Shown in pieces: positions 54,445 through 62,253 of a DNA stretch of 64,000 nt. The stretch is from Flavobacterium plurextorum. Its GTDB lineage: Bacteria; Bacteroidota; Bacteroidia; Flavobacteriales; Flavobacteriaceae. The position numbers and the translations under genes are program-made. Below the pieces are notes generated by a model that saw nothing but the letters and a program-made list of their open reading frames with translations, was not told where the DNA came from and searched no databases. Position 1 is the first letter of the stretch. Every line of letters begins with the position of its first letter. Location: contig NZ_MUHD01000014.1 in assembly GCF_002217395.1 (NCBI RefSeq), positions 124,001-188,000 of the forward strand, written 5' to 3'.

Positions 54445-55068
54445 TTATCTTTTCGAGATTTCGTCTCTAATTTTTGCAGCTTTTTCATAATCTTCCTGAG
54501 AAACCGCCTGATCTAAAAGTTCATTTAGTTCTTGTAAACTGTGTTTTGCGTAAACATCTCCAGATTGATTACTTTCCTCTTCATGTCCAAATGTTTCTGG
54601 GTTAGAAAGCACATCGTCAATCTCCTGAGAGCCTTGATCTGTTTCGGCTGTATTTGATTTTAAATAAATCCCAGCTTTGTCCAGAATGTTTTTATAAGTG
54701 AAAATTGGAGCATTAAAGCGTAATGCTAAAGCGATAGCATCTGATGTTCTAGCATCAATAATTTCTTCAATTTTGTCTCTTTCGCAGATTAAACTTGAGT
54801 AAAAAACTCCGTCTACTAATTTGTGAATGATGACTTGTTTTACAACAATGTCAAACCTTTCAGCAAAGTTTTTGAATAAATCGTGAGTTAATGGACGAGG
54901 AGGTTTTATCTCTTTTTCTAAGGCAATAGCAATTGACTGGGCTTCAAAAGCGCCAATAACTATAGGTAATTTTCGTTCGCCGTCAACTTCATTCAAAATC
55001 AAGGCATACGCGCCATTTTGAGTTTGACTGTATGAAATTCCTTTTATGGATAATTTTACTAGACTCAT
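54445..55068 (-). CDS. bifunctional nuclease-family protein (DUF151 plus UVR)
   Basis: A 207-residue protein with an N-terminal bifunctional nuclease (DUF151) domain at about 1-130 (LPIVIGAFEAQSIAIALE, RPLTHDLFKN, ARTSDAIALALRF) and a C-terminal UVR motif (LNELLDQAVSQEDYEKAAKIRDEI). Members are credited with DNase/RNase activity. I chose ATG at 55068 (MSLVKLSIKG); a GTG at 55089 would add seven residues. It lies between etfA and thyA on the minus strand. Confidence 0.9.
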   Translation of the reverse strand: MSLVKLSIKGISYSQTQNGAYALILNEVDGERKLPIVIGAFEAQSIAIALEKEIKPPRPLTHDLFKNFAERFDIVVKQVIIHKLVDGVFYSSLICERDKIEEIIDARTSDAIALALRFNAPIFTYKNILDKAGIYLKSNTAETDQGSQEIDDVLSNPETFGHEEESNQSGDVYAKHSLQELNELLDQAVSQEDYEKAAKIRDEISKR

Positions 55069-55164
55069 ATATGTTTGTAAAACGGGCACTTAGCACCGCA
55101 TTTTAATACTTTTTTTGATTGAAAAATAAAGGTGCAATTTTAATCAAAAAATATGGAACAAAAA

Positions 55165-55209
55165 AGCTGCCTTAAAACAAAGATACGATTATCTTGTTTT
55201 TAGGCAGCT
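55165..55209 (-). terminator. terminator after etfA
   Basis: An 8-bp outer stem AGCTGCCT/AGGCAGCT (55165-55172 with 55202-55209) extended inward by about ten more pairs with a one-base bulge, 25 bases beyond the etfA stop. Confidence 0.82.
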
Positions 55210-55233
55210 ATATTTTTAAAGAGAATTCTTGAA

Positions 55234-56202
55234 TTAAGAATGTTGCGCTTTGAAAGCTTTTAATTTCTCTGTTAATTGAGGTACAATTTCAAATGCATCA
55301 CCAACAATACCATAATCAGCTACTTTAAAGAAAGGCGCTTCTGGATCGTTATTGATAACTACTTTTACTTTTGATGAGTTGATACCTGCAATGTGCTGAA
55401 TTGCGCCAGAAATTCCAATGGCAATATATAAGTTTGTTGCAACTGGTTTTCCTGTTTGCCCAACGTGCTCGCTGTGAGGTCTCCATCCTAAATCTGAAAC
55501 TGGTTTAGAGCATGCCGTTGCAGCGCCTAAAACAGCTGCTAAATTTTCAACTAATCCCCAGTTTTCTGGACCTTTTAATCCTCGTCCTCCAGAAACTACA
55601 ATATCAGCATCAGCGATAGATACTTTTCCTGTTACTTTTTCTACAGATTCTACTTTTACGCCAAAATCATTGTCTCCAATTGTTGGATTAAAATCTTCTT
55701 CAGCTGCAGATCCTGCGCTTTCGAAAATTCCGTAAGAGTTTTTAGCTAAACCAAGAACTTTTACATCTGTATCAATTTGTGTAATATTGAAAGCTTTGTT
55801 TGAGAAAGCATTTCTTTTTACTTGAAATGGAGATGTGCTGACAGGTAATCCAACAACATTTGAAGCGAAACCAGCTTCTAAAGCTACTGCAACTAATGAT
55901 GAAAGGTAGATGCTGTCTGTTGTAGAAGAAAGTAAAACTAGTTTAGTTCCTTCTTTTTGTGCTGCTTGTTTAATTACATCAGCATAAGCTTTAGCAGTAA
56001 AACCAGCTAATTTATCGTTGTTTACTTTCAGAACTTTATCAACGCCGTATTTAGCTAATTCGCTTACATCGCTGATGTTTACAGTTAAAGCTGTAACGGT
56101 TGTTCCTAAACTTTCGGCTACTTTTTTAGCATAAGAAGCTAATTCGAAAGCTACTTTTTTAAATTTTCCTTCTGCAGATTCTGCATATATTAATATTGAC
56201 AT
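55234..56202 (-). CDS. etfA: electron transfer flavoprotein alpha subunit
   Basis: ETF-alpha binds FAD and passes electrons from acyl-CoA dehydrogenases to the quinone pool. The 322-residue protein has the N-terminal Rossmann-type domain and the C-terminal FAD domain with VSGGRGLKGPENW, HVGQTGKPVATNLYIAIGISGAIQHIAG and NNDPEAPFFKVADYGIVGD. etfB lies 74 bases upstream; the two form the heterodimer. Confidence 0.96.
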   Translation of the reverse strand: MSILIYAESAEGKFKKVAFELASYAKKVAESLGTTVTALTVNISDVSELAKYGVDKVLKVNNDKLAGFTAKAYADVIKQAAQKEGTKLVLLSSTTDSIYLSSLVAVALEAGFASNVVGLPVSTSPFQVKRNAFSNKAFNITQIDTDVKVLGLAKNSYGIFESAGSAAEEDFNPTIGDNDFGVKVESVEKVTGKVSIADADIVVSGGRGLKGPENWGLVENLAAVLGAATACSKPVSDLGWRPHSEHVGQTGKPVATNLYIAIGISGAIQHIAGINSSKVKVVINNDPEAPFFKVADYGIVGDAFEIVPQLTEKLKAFKAQHS

Positions 56203-56221
56203 AATTTTTTGTTTAAAAGTT

Positions 56222-56279
56222 TAAAGTTTCAGGTTTCAAGTTTTGCAAACTGAAAACTGCGACTGAATACTGATTACTA
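56222..56279. repeat. CTGAAAACTG/ACTGATTACT-type intergenic repeat
   Basis: The gap between etfB and etfA holds AAAGTTTCAGGTTTCAAG and then AACTGAAAACTGCGACTGAATACTGATTACTAG, the same word family as the repeat at 45503-45597 in the opposite orientation. It looks like a dispersed non-coding repeat. Confidence 0.45.
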
Positions 56280-57023
56280 GATTACTTTCGCCTCGTTGTG
56301 TAATAAATTGATTAACTCATCTAAATTATCTGCAGAAACTAATTTTACTGCTGATTTTGGAGCTGGTTTTTCAAATTTAACTGCTTTTGTATTTACAGGA
56401 GCGTCAACAGGTTCAAGGATGGTTAAGGCCTTAGTTCTTGCTGTCATAATTCCTCTCATGTTCGGAATACGTAAATCTTTTTCTTCTACTAAGCCTTTTT
56501 GTCCACCAATGATTAAAGGAAGAGTAGTGCCTACGGTTTCTTTTCCACCATCAATTTCGCGAACAGCTTTTACATTGCTTCCATCAACAGTTAAGGCTGT
56601 ACAAGAGTTTAAGAAGTTGTAACCTAAAATTCCCGCGATCATACCTGGAACCATTCCTCCATTATAATCTAAAGATTCTTTTCCTGCAATTACAAGATCA
56701 TAACCTCCGTTTTTAATTACTTCTGCTAATTGTTTTGCTACAAAAAAGCCATCAGTTGGATTTGCGTTTACACGAATTGCTTCGTTTGCACCAATTGCCA
56801 AAGCTTTACGTAAAGTTGGTTCAGTGTCAGGACCTCCAACATTTACCACTGTTACATTTGCGCCTTGCTGCTCTTGAAACCAGATTGCACGAGTCAATCC
56901 AAATTCGTCATTAGGGTTAATTACATATTGTACACCATTGGTATCAAATTCAGAGTCACCATTGGAGAAGTTAATTTTTGAAGTAGTATCAGGTACATGG
57001 CTGATGCAAACTAATATTTTCAT
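56277..57023 (-). CDS. etfB: electron transfer flavoprotein beta subunit
   Basis: ETF-beta is the AMP-binding partner of EtfA. The 248-residue protein has CISHVPDTTSKINF, INPNDEFGLTRAIWFQE, the family signature VIAGKESLDYNGGMVPGM and a C-terminal helix for contact with EtfA. It is first of the pair on the minus strand. Confidence 0.96.
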   Translation of the reverse strand: MKILVCISHVPDTTSKINFSNGDSEFDTNGVQYVINPNDEFGLTRAIWFQEQQGANVTVVNVGGPDTEPTLRKALAIGANEAIRVNANPTDGFFVAKQLAEVIKNGGYDLVIAGKESLDYNGGMVPGMIAGILGYNFLNSCTALTVDGSNVKAVREIDGGKETVGTTLPLIIGGQKGLVEEKDLRIPNMRGIMTARTKALTILEPVDAPVNTKAVKFEKPAPKSAVKLVSADNLDELINLLHNEAKVI

Positions 57024-57056
57024 AAGTATATATTTTGGATTTATAATATGCTTTTA

Positions 57057-57064
57057 CAAATTTA
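57057..57064 (-). promoter_or_regulatory. -7 element for etfBA
   Basis: Minus-strand reading TAAATTTG (TAnnTTTG), 33 bases before the etfB ATG. Confidence 0.4.
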
Positions 57065-57132
57065 GAATTTAATTTGGAATAATTATACTATGCATGCATA
57101 ATATTTTTAAAAACTATTACGATTTCGAAGAT

Positions 57133-59787
57133 TTAGAGTTTTAGCTTGAAATTGATAAGAAAATAGCCTGGAAGGATTTTATATACGTTTTCTTCTGTAA
57201 AATTGTCAAATCGTGTTATAGAAATTTGTTGATTGTTTTGAAGATTTAGAATATCATTGCCTATCAGGCTAATTTCTGCTTTAGATTTTGGAAAAACATA
57301 TCTAAATTTTGGACTTAACGTATACAGGTCACTAGATGAAGTATTCGAGATGAATTTTTTATACGAAAACTTGCTGACAAAGGAAAGGTTCTTAGAAAGT
57401 TTAAAACTTGCTTCGGTAAAGGGATTTATGACGGATAAATAATTTAGAGACAATTCATCTTTGTAGTCATCTTTTGCAAATAAAATACCTGTTTCTATCT
57501 GGAAACTAGTTTTTTTGAATCTCGAAAGAAAAGAAAAGTAGCCCGATATTGATTTAGTGTTTAAGTTTTGATCTTCGTTATTAGAGAAAAAAGTTTTGTT
57601 GCTATCAGAATAAGAAATACTTCCTCGTGCCGAAAATGGGATTTTAGAAAATGTCTTTTCTAAAAACAACATTGAGTTAAATCGATCTTCAAATGGAGCT
57701 AATTTATAAGAGATGGTATTTAAGGTAGAACTAGAAACGGAATTGCTGGAAAGTATATTTTTTGCTTTGAAATAGGAGAAATTGGAGACTATTGATAGTT
57801 TGTTTTCTGAATTAAAGTAAAAGTAATCCAGTGCTATTTGTTGATTTGGGAATACCATATCAAATGATATATCTTGATTTTTAAAAATTGTTCGATAGTT
57901 GCCAATAACTTGATTTTGTAGTAAGTTCTCTACTTTATTCAAATCATTATTCTTGCTGTAAGATAATTTGATGTAATGATTTGAACTAAACTCATTTTTG
58001 AACATAAATTTTGGCGCAAAAAACGTTCTTGAGCTTAACTCGCCATTAAATGTATAATTGATTTTAGAATAAACTAGTGATGAAGTAAAAGAAGCTTTTT
58101 GAGATAATTTAAATTTAGTGTCAAAACCTAAACTGTTGCTTTTTTTGTTAAAATTTAGGTCGTTTTCAAATTGCGAGAATTGAATTTCACTGTTTAGAAA
58201 TGTTTCCTTTTTTTCAAATGTTTCTAAGAACAAACTAAAATTAACCTTCTTTATTTTGAAAAAATAATCAGCCTTAAGAGCAAATTCGTTTTTATGGATT
58301 TTAGTTTTTTGAAAAATCTCATAGTTCGAATCTTCAAATAATAAATCTAGAAATTCGTTATTGGAATTTATATTTAAGTTGTTCGATGACTCTTGAATAT
58401 TTTGTTTAAATGTTATGTTTAGACCTTTGTTTTTTTTGAAAAGATTGTTGAAGTTTATTTGATGATTAAAATCAAAATTAGAAAATGCTATTTGGTTAAG
58501 GATAAGATTTGAATTGTTTTCAATGTCAGATTTATTGCTTTTATCTAAGCCTGAAAAAGAAGCTTTATAGTTTAATAATGATTTTTCGGTAAACTTGTAA
58601 GCAATATCCAGATACGAAATATTGATTTTTGTTTTTTCAGTTATGTCTTTTAGTTCTTTATTAATTATTGGATTTGGTTCTGTAAAATATTCTTGTGTAA
58701 CGGATTGTTGTTCTAATTGATCTGTATTGTTGAAAATAGTGTAAAAATTGATCTGCATTTTCTTTAAAGGAGAATACTTTAAATTTAATCCAGTAAAATA
58801 AGAAGATCTGTTTTTAACACTATTTCCAATAGTTAAAAATCTCGGAAGATCCTCATTTTTTGAAAAAGTGGTTTCTCGGGAAGTGTTTCCTTCTTTTTGA
58901 GCTATAAAATTCATATAATCATCTATAGAGATAGCGAGTTGACCTGTGTTGTTTGAATCACTAATTAAGCTAGTCAATAGTTTTTTTCTGAAGCTGAATA
59001 AAGTAGTGTGTAATCTATATTTAGCATTGTCTCCAATTCCAGCTTCAACATTTCCAGTTATTTTATTTTTAAATTGTTCCTTGATGTTTATGTTTAATGC
59101 TGTGATATCTGACTTTTCAGTTGTTTTTAGATTTTTAAATTCAGTATAATTTTTGATAAGCTCTATGTTTTTAATCATTTCCGAGCCAATATTTTCGGTT
59201 GCAATTTTTTGTTGATCTATAAAAAATTCTTCACCATCAATCAAAAGTTTGTCAACCGTTTTGCCATTTGCTTTAATTTTTCCTTGTTGATCAATGTCAA
59301 GTCCTGGAAGTTTTTTGATAACATCTTTTAACGTTTCTTCTGTTCCGTTCATGAACTTTTCTATTCTATATCTCAAAGTATCTCCAATTTCAGTAACGCC
59401 TTTTCCTTCGTTTTTTACGATTACATCTTTTAGTTCAATTTGGTTTTCATGCAGCGTTATACTTCCAAGATTTAAGATTTTATCACTTACTTCAATTTTT
59501 TTTATTAACGAAGCAAAACCAAACCCAGTTATTTTGAGATTATAGGTTGCCTTTTCTTTTACTTCCAACTTGAAAAAACCTAATTTATCAGTTTGAATAA
59601 ATGCCAGAGTATTGTCTGTTTGAACATTTTTTATTTGTACAGTTGCTTGATCAACAGGAATGTTTTTAGAGTTTATGATTCTTCCTGTAATAATATTTTG
59701 GGATTGTAATGTTATAGTGAAAAACAAAAAAAGCAGGTAGACTGCTTTTTTTAAGTAAAATTTATTTTGGCATATAATAAAAAGCAT
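57133..59787 (-). CDS. TonB-receptor-like outer-membrane beta-barrel protein
   Basis: An 884-residue outer-membrane protein: signal peptide (to about residue 29, LQSQN), a carboxypeptidase-type regulatory domain at about 32-115 (ITGRIINSKNIPVDQATVQI), a plug-like part at about 125-230 (LKDVIKKLPGLDIDQQGKI, VDKLLIDGEEFF) and a long barrel ending in LINFKLKL. This is the type of receptor-like barrel that travels with GLPGLI proteins, and its gene starts 3 bases after the GLPGLI stop. No canonical TonB box was pinned down. Substrate unknown. Confidence 0.87.
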   Translation of the reverse strand: MLFIICQNKFYLKKAVYLLFLFFTITLQSQNIITGRIINSKNIPVDQATVQIKNVQTDNTLAFIQTDKLGFFKLEVKEKATYNLKITGFGFASLIKKIEVSDKILNLGSITLHENQIELKDVIVKNEGKGVTEIGDTLRYRIEKFMNGTEETLKDVIKKLPGLDIDQQGKIKANGKTVDKLLIDGEEFFIDQQKIATENIGSEMIKNIELIKNYTEFKNLKTTEKSDITALNINIKEQFKNKITGNVEAGIGDNAKYRLHTTLFSFRKKLLTSLISDSNNTGQLAISIDDYMNFIAQKEGNTSRETTFSKNEDLPRFLTIGNSVKNRSSYFTGLNLKYSPLKKMQINFYTIFNNTDQLEQQSVTQEYFTEPNPIINKELKDITEKTKINISYLDIAYKFTEKSLLNYKASFSGLDKSNKSDIENNSNLILNQIAFSNFDFNHQINFNNLFKKNKGLNITFKQNIQESSNNLNINSNNEFLDLLFEDSNYEIFQKTKIHKNEFALKADYFFKIKKVNFSLFLETFEKKETFLNSEIQFSQFENDLNFNKKSNSLGFDTKFKLSQKASFTSSLVYSKINYTFNGELSSRTFFAPKFMFKNEFSSNHYIKLSYSKNNDLNKVENLLQNQVIGNYRTIFKNQDISFDMVFPNQQIALDYFYFNSENKLSIVSNFSYFKAKNILSSNSVSSSTLNTISYKLAPFEDRFNSMLFLEKTFSKIPFSARGSISYSDSNKTFFSNNEDQNLNTKSISGYFSFLSRFKKTSFQIETGILFAKDDYKDELSLNYLSVINPFTEASFKLSKNLSFVSKFSYKKFISNTSSSDLYTLSPKFRYVFPKSKAEISLIGNDILNLQNNQQISITRFDNFTEENVYKILPGYFLINFKLKL

Positions 59788-59790
59788 AGT

Positions 59791-60468
59791 TTATTTTCGT
59801 TGTGCTTTATATTCTTCAAAACTTATTTCCTTGGCTGTATTATTAGGGATTTCAATAGTAGTGGTTTCATCACTGAAAGCTAATTTTTGAAATACTAAGA
59901 TTGATTTATCATCTAGCTCTAACTGAATTATAAAACCAGGCAATCCACTGTAAAACATTGGTCCGTCACTTACTGGGATTTCTTCAGAATACCATGCTGT
60001 AATATTCTGGTTTGCACCAAAAGAAGTGTTTTTTGTTGTTGCTTTTTTGCAAAGAAACCCATTTATAGTTTTGCTTTCGGGATGTAGTTTCCAATTCTGA
60101 GTAGGAAGGTCTGTTTTTACATTTACATCTTTTCCATCATTTGTCTGAAGGACTTTGTATATTTTTGAATCAAAATCTTTGTAATTAATTACGGCAGAGG
60201 ACAAACGTATTGTAGCTGTGGTTGGTATTTTATCTCCATATTTTTCTATATAAGTCGTGTCTGTGTAGGACTTTTGAATACTTATAAGTGTTTGAATTGA
60301 CTTTTTTTGAGAATAAACATAGCTAAAGGTTTCTGGTTTTTTTGCTGTTTCAAGCAAAGCACCATTAGTAGATTTTAATGTTTGCTTAGTGTATATTCCT
60401 TTAAGACTCTGGGAGTAATTTTGAAAAGAAAATAATATGAAAAGCAGTAAAGTTATAGTTGTTTTCAT
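59791..60468 (-). CDS. GLPGLI-family exported protein
   Basis: A 225-residue exported protein with a signal peptide (MKTTITLLLFILFSFQNYSQ) and the family landmark GPMFYSGLPGFI at about 169-180, where GLPGFI stands for GLPGLI. Other family marks are NWKLHPESKTINGFLCKKA and ITAWYSEEIPVSDGP. The function is unknown. It is followed directly by the receptor-like barrel gene and preceded at about 90 bases by a small frameshifted ORF on the same strand. Confidence 0.88.
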   Translation of the reverse strand: MKTTITLLLFILFSFQNYSQSLKGIYTKQTLKSTNGALLETAKKPETFSYVYSQKKSIQTLISIQKSYTDTTYIEKYGDKIPTTATIRLSSAVINYKDFDSKIYKVLQTNDGKDVNVKTDLPTQNWKLHPESKTINGFLCKKATTKNTSFGANQNITAWYSEEIPVSDGPMFYSGLPGFIIQLELDDKSILVFQKLAFSDETTTIEIPNNTAKEISFEEYKAQRK

Positions 60469-60562
60469 GCGTGTTTTTTAATGTTAAAGTTGTTTTTTAT
60501 GCATTTTTAAAAGAAATATACAGTGTTAAAAAAGCTGTATAAATTTGGAATTTTAATCATAG

Positions 60563-60800
60563 TCATAATGTAGTCATAATGCATTGGCAGGTTTTTGAGG
60601 TGGTTGTGTCAACGTTTATTACGTTTTTTGTTGTGGTATTAGATGCTGAACAACCAAACAGAATACCAACTTTAAGTGTTTTGGATTGAGTTTCATTTAA
60701 AATATTTGATACTGCTATTTACTGTTTTTACTTCAATATTGGTTTTTACATTACTTGAAAATGTTACTAAAGCAACAATCGGTAAAAAAAAGCGTTTCAT
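60563..60800 (-). pseudogene. small exported peptide ORF broken by a frameshift
   Basis: From ATG 60800 the frame reads MKRFFLPIVALVTFSSNVKT, a signal-peptide-like start, and stops after 35 residues at 60693. In the +1 frame the reading continues open from about 60712 to a stop at 60563, with AVSNILNETQSK, VGILFGCSASNTT and SKTCQCIMTTL. A one-base change near 60705-60720 would give one 78-residue Cys-containing exported peptide. The gene lies upstream of the GLPGLI gene in the same orientation. It may be a pseudogene, a sequencing error or two short ORFs. Confidence 0.4.
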
Positions 60801-61191
60801 AATTTATGACGTAATAGGTTAATGCTTACAAAGCAATATAAAAAAAGCAGCTTTTTTGTGTTTTTTATTTGCTATTTTTTTAGTATTTAACAAAGATGCT
60901 GTTAAAAACGCAGTTCCTCCTGAGTATTGTTGTTCTGTTCTTGTGTAATCGAGTTTGAAAGGGAAAAGGAAAATGGAGGATGAAACGATAGTTTGTCTAA
61001 AAAGAGTTCTACAAGGATTAAGTGTTAATTTTACGCGTATTATATCGATTTCGTAAATATCACAATAAAGCTAAAAAAGTTAAAACCTATAGAGAGAAAG
61101 AAGTTCATGCGATTTTAAACTTAATTTATGCTTTTAAGTGATTTAAAATATTTATTTTTGCTCTTCAGAAAATTCAACATACAATATAAAT
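60801..61191. other. non-coding gap before pdhB with short ORF remnant
   Basis: A 41-codon GTG-started frame on the plus strand (61022-61141, ending HAILNLIYAFK) has plausible composition but no recognised family. Otherwise no gene is supported. A TATTTTTG (-7 type) lies at about 61150-61157, some 35 bases before the pdhB start. Confidence 0.35.
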
Positions 61192-62169
61192 ATGAGAACA
61201 ATACAATTTAGAGAGGCCATTTGCGAAGCGATGAGCGAAGAGATGCGTCACGATGAATCCATATATTTAATGGGCGAAGAAGTTGCAGAATACAATGGAG
61301 CATACAAAGCTTCAAAAGGAATGCTTGCTGAGTTTGGCGAAAAAAGAGTAATTGATACTCCAATTGCTGAGCTTGGTTTTACAGGAATTGCAGTAGGTTC
61401 AGCTATGAACGGCTGTCGTCCTATTGTAGAGTATATGACTTTCAACTTCTGTTTAGTTGGTATTGATCAAATTATAAACAACGCTGCTAAGATGCGTCAA
61501 ATGACAGGAGGACAATTTAATGTGCCTATCGTTTTCCGTGGACCAACAGCTTCTGCAGGTCAATTAGGAGCAACACACTCTCAAGCTTTAGAGAACTGGT
61601 TTGCAAACACTCCAGGTCTTAAAGTTGTTGTACCGTCAACTCCTTATGACGCAAAAGGACTTTTAAAATCTGCAATTCGCGATAATGATCCAGTAATTTT
61701 CATGGAATCTGAGCAAATGTATGGTGACAAAGGTGAAGTGCCAGACGGAGAATACACTATTCCATTAGGAGTTGCAGATATTAAACGTGAAGGAACAGAT
61801 GTAACTATCGTTTCTTTTGGTAAAATCATCAAAGAAGCTTTTATCGCTGCTGATGAATTAGCTAAAGAAGGAATCTCTTGTGAGATTATCGACTTAAGAA
61901 CAGTTCGTCCTATGGATAAAGATGCAATTCTTAAATCGGTTAAAAAAACAAACCGTTTAGTAGTTCTAGAAGAAGCTTGGCCGTTTGCTAGTATTTCTTC
62001 TGAGATTACTTATATCGTTCAAGAGCAAGCTTTCGATTTCCTTGATGCGCCAATTCAGCGTATTACAACAGCAGATACTCCAGCACCTTACTCTCCAGTT
62101 TTATTAAAAGATTGGCTGCCAAATGCAGGTGATGTAGTAAAAGCAGTTAAAAAAGTATTGTACAAATAA
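61192..62169 (+). CDS. pdhB: pyruvate dehydrogenase E1 component, beta subunit
   Basis: The beta subunit of the thiamine-diphosphate-dependent E1 of the pyruvate dehydrogenase complex (alpha2-beta2 type). The 325-residue protein has the transketolase pyrimidine domain (YLMGEEVAEYNGAYKASKG, TPIAELGFTGIAVGSAMNG, FRGPTASAGQLGATHSQ) and the C-terminal domain (VTIVSFGKIIKEA, IDLRTVRPMDKDAI, RITTADTPAPYSPVL). The alpha subunit and E2/E3 genes are not next to it. Confidence 0.95.
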   Translation: MRTIQFREAICEAMSEEMRHDESIYLMGEEVAEYNGAYKASKGMLAEFGEKRVIDTPIAELGFTGIAVGSAMNGCRPIVEYMTFNFCLVGIDQIINNAAKMRQMTGGQFNVPIVFRGPTASAGQLGATHSQALENWFANTPGLKVVVPSTPYDAKGLLKSAIRDNDPVIFMESEQMYGDKGEVPDGEYTIPLGVADIKREGTDVTIVSFGKIIKEAFIAADELAKEGISCEIIDLRTVRPMDKDAILKSVKKTNRLVVLEEAWPFASISSEITYIVQEQAFDFLDAPIQRITTADTPAPYSPVLLKDWLPNAGDVVKAVKKVLYK

Positions 62170-62189
62170 TACACATATAAAATACACAT

Positions 62190-62242
62190 AAAGCTTCATC
62201 AGTCATATTTATTGATGAAGCTTTTTTATTGATGAAGCTTTT
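62190..62242 (+). terminator. pdhB terminator with duplicated right arm
   Basis: A 12-bp perfect stem AAAGCTTCATCA (62190-62201) with TGATGAAGCTTT (62213-62224) and T run. The right arm ATTGATGAAGCTTTTTT is repeated once more directly (62211-62227 and 62228-62244), a 17-base tandem duplication. Confidence 0.85.
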
Positions 62243-62253
62243 TTTGCCAGATT

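Noticed and set aside
61022..61141. A 41-codon GTG-started frame ending HAILNLIYAFK
   Set aside because: The composition looks coding-like, but it is short, has no family and no ATG, so it is mentioned only in the gap description.
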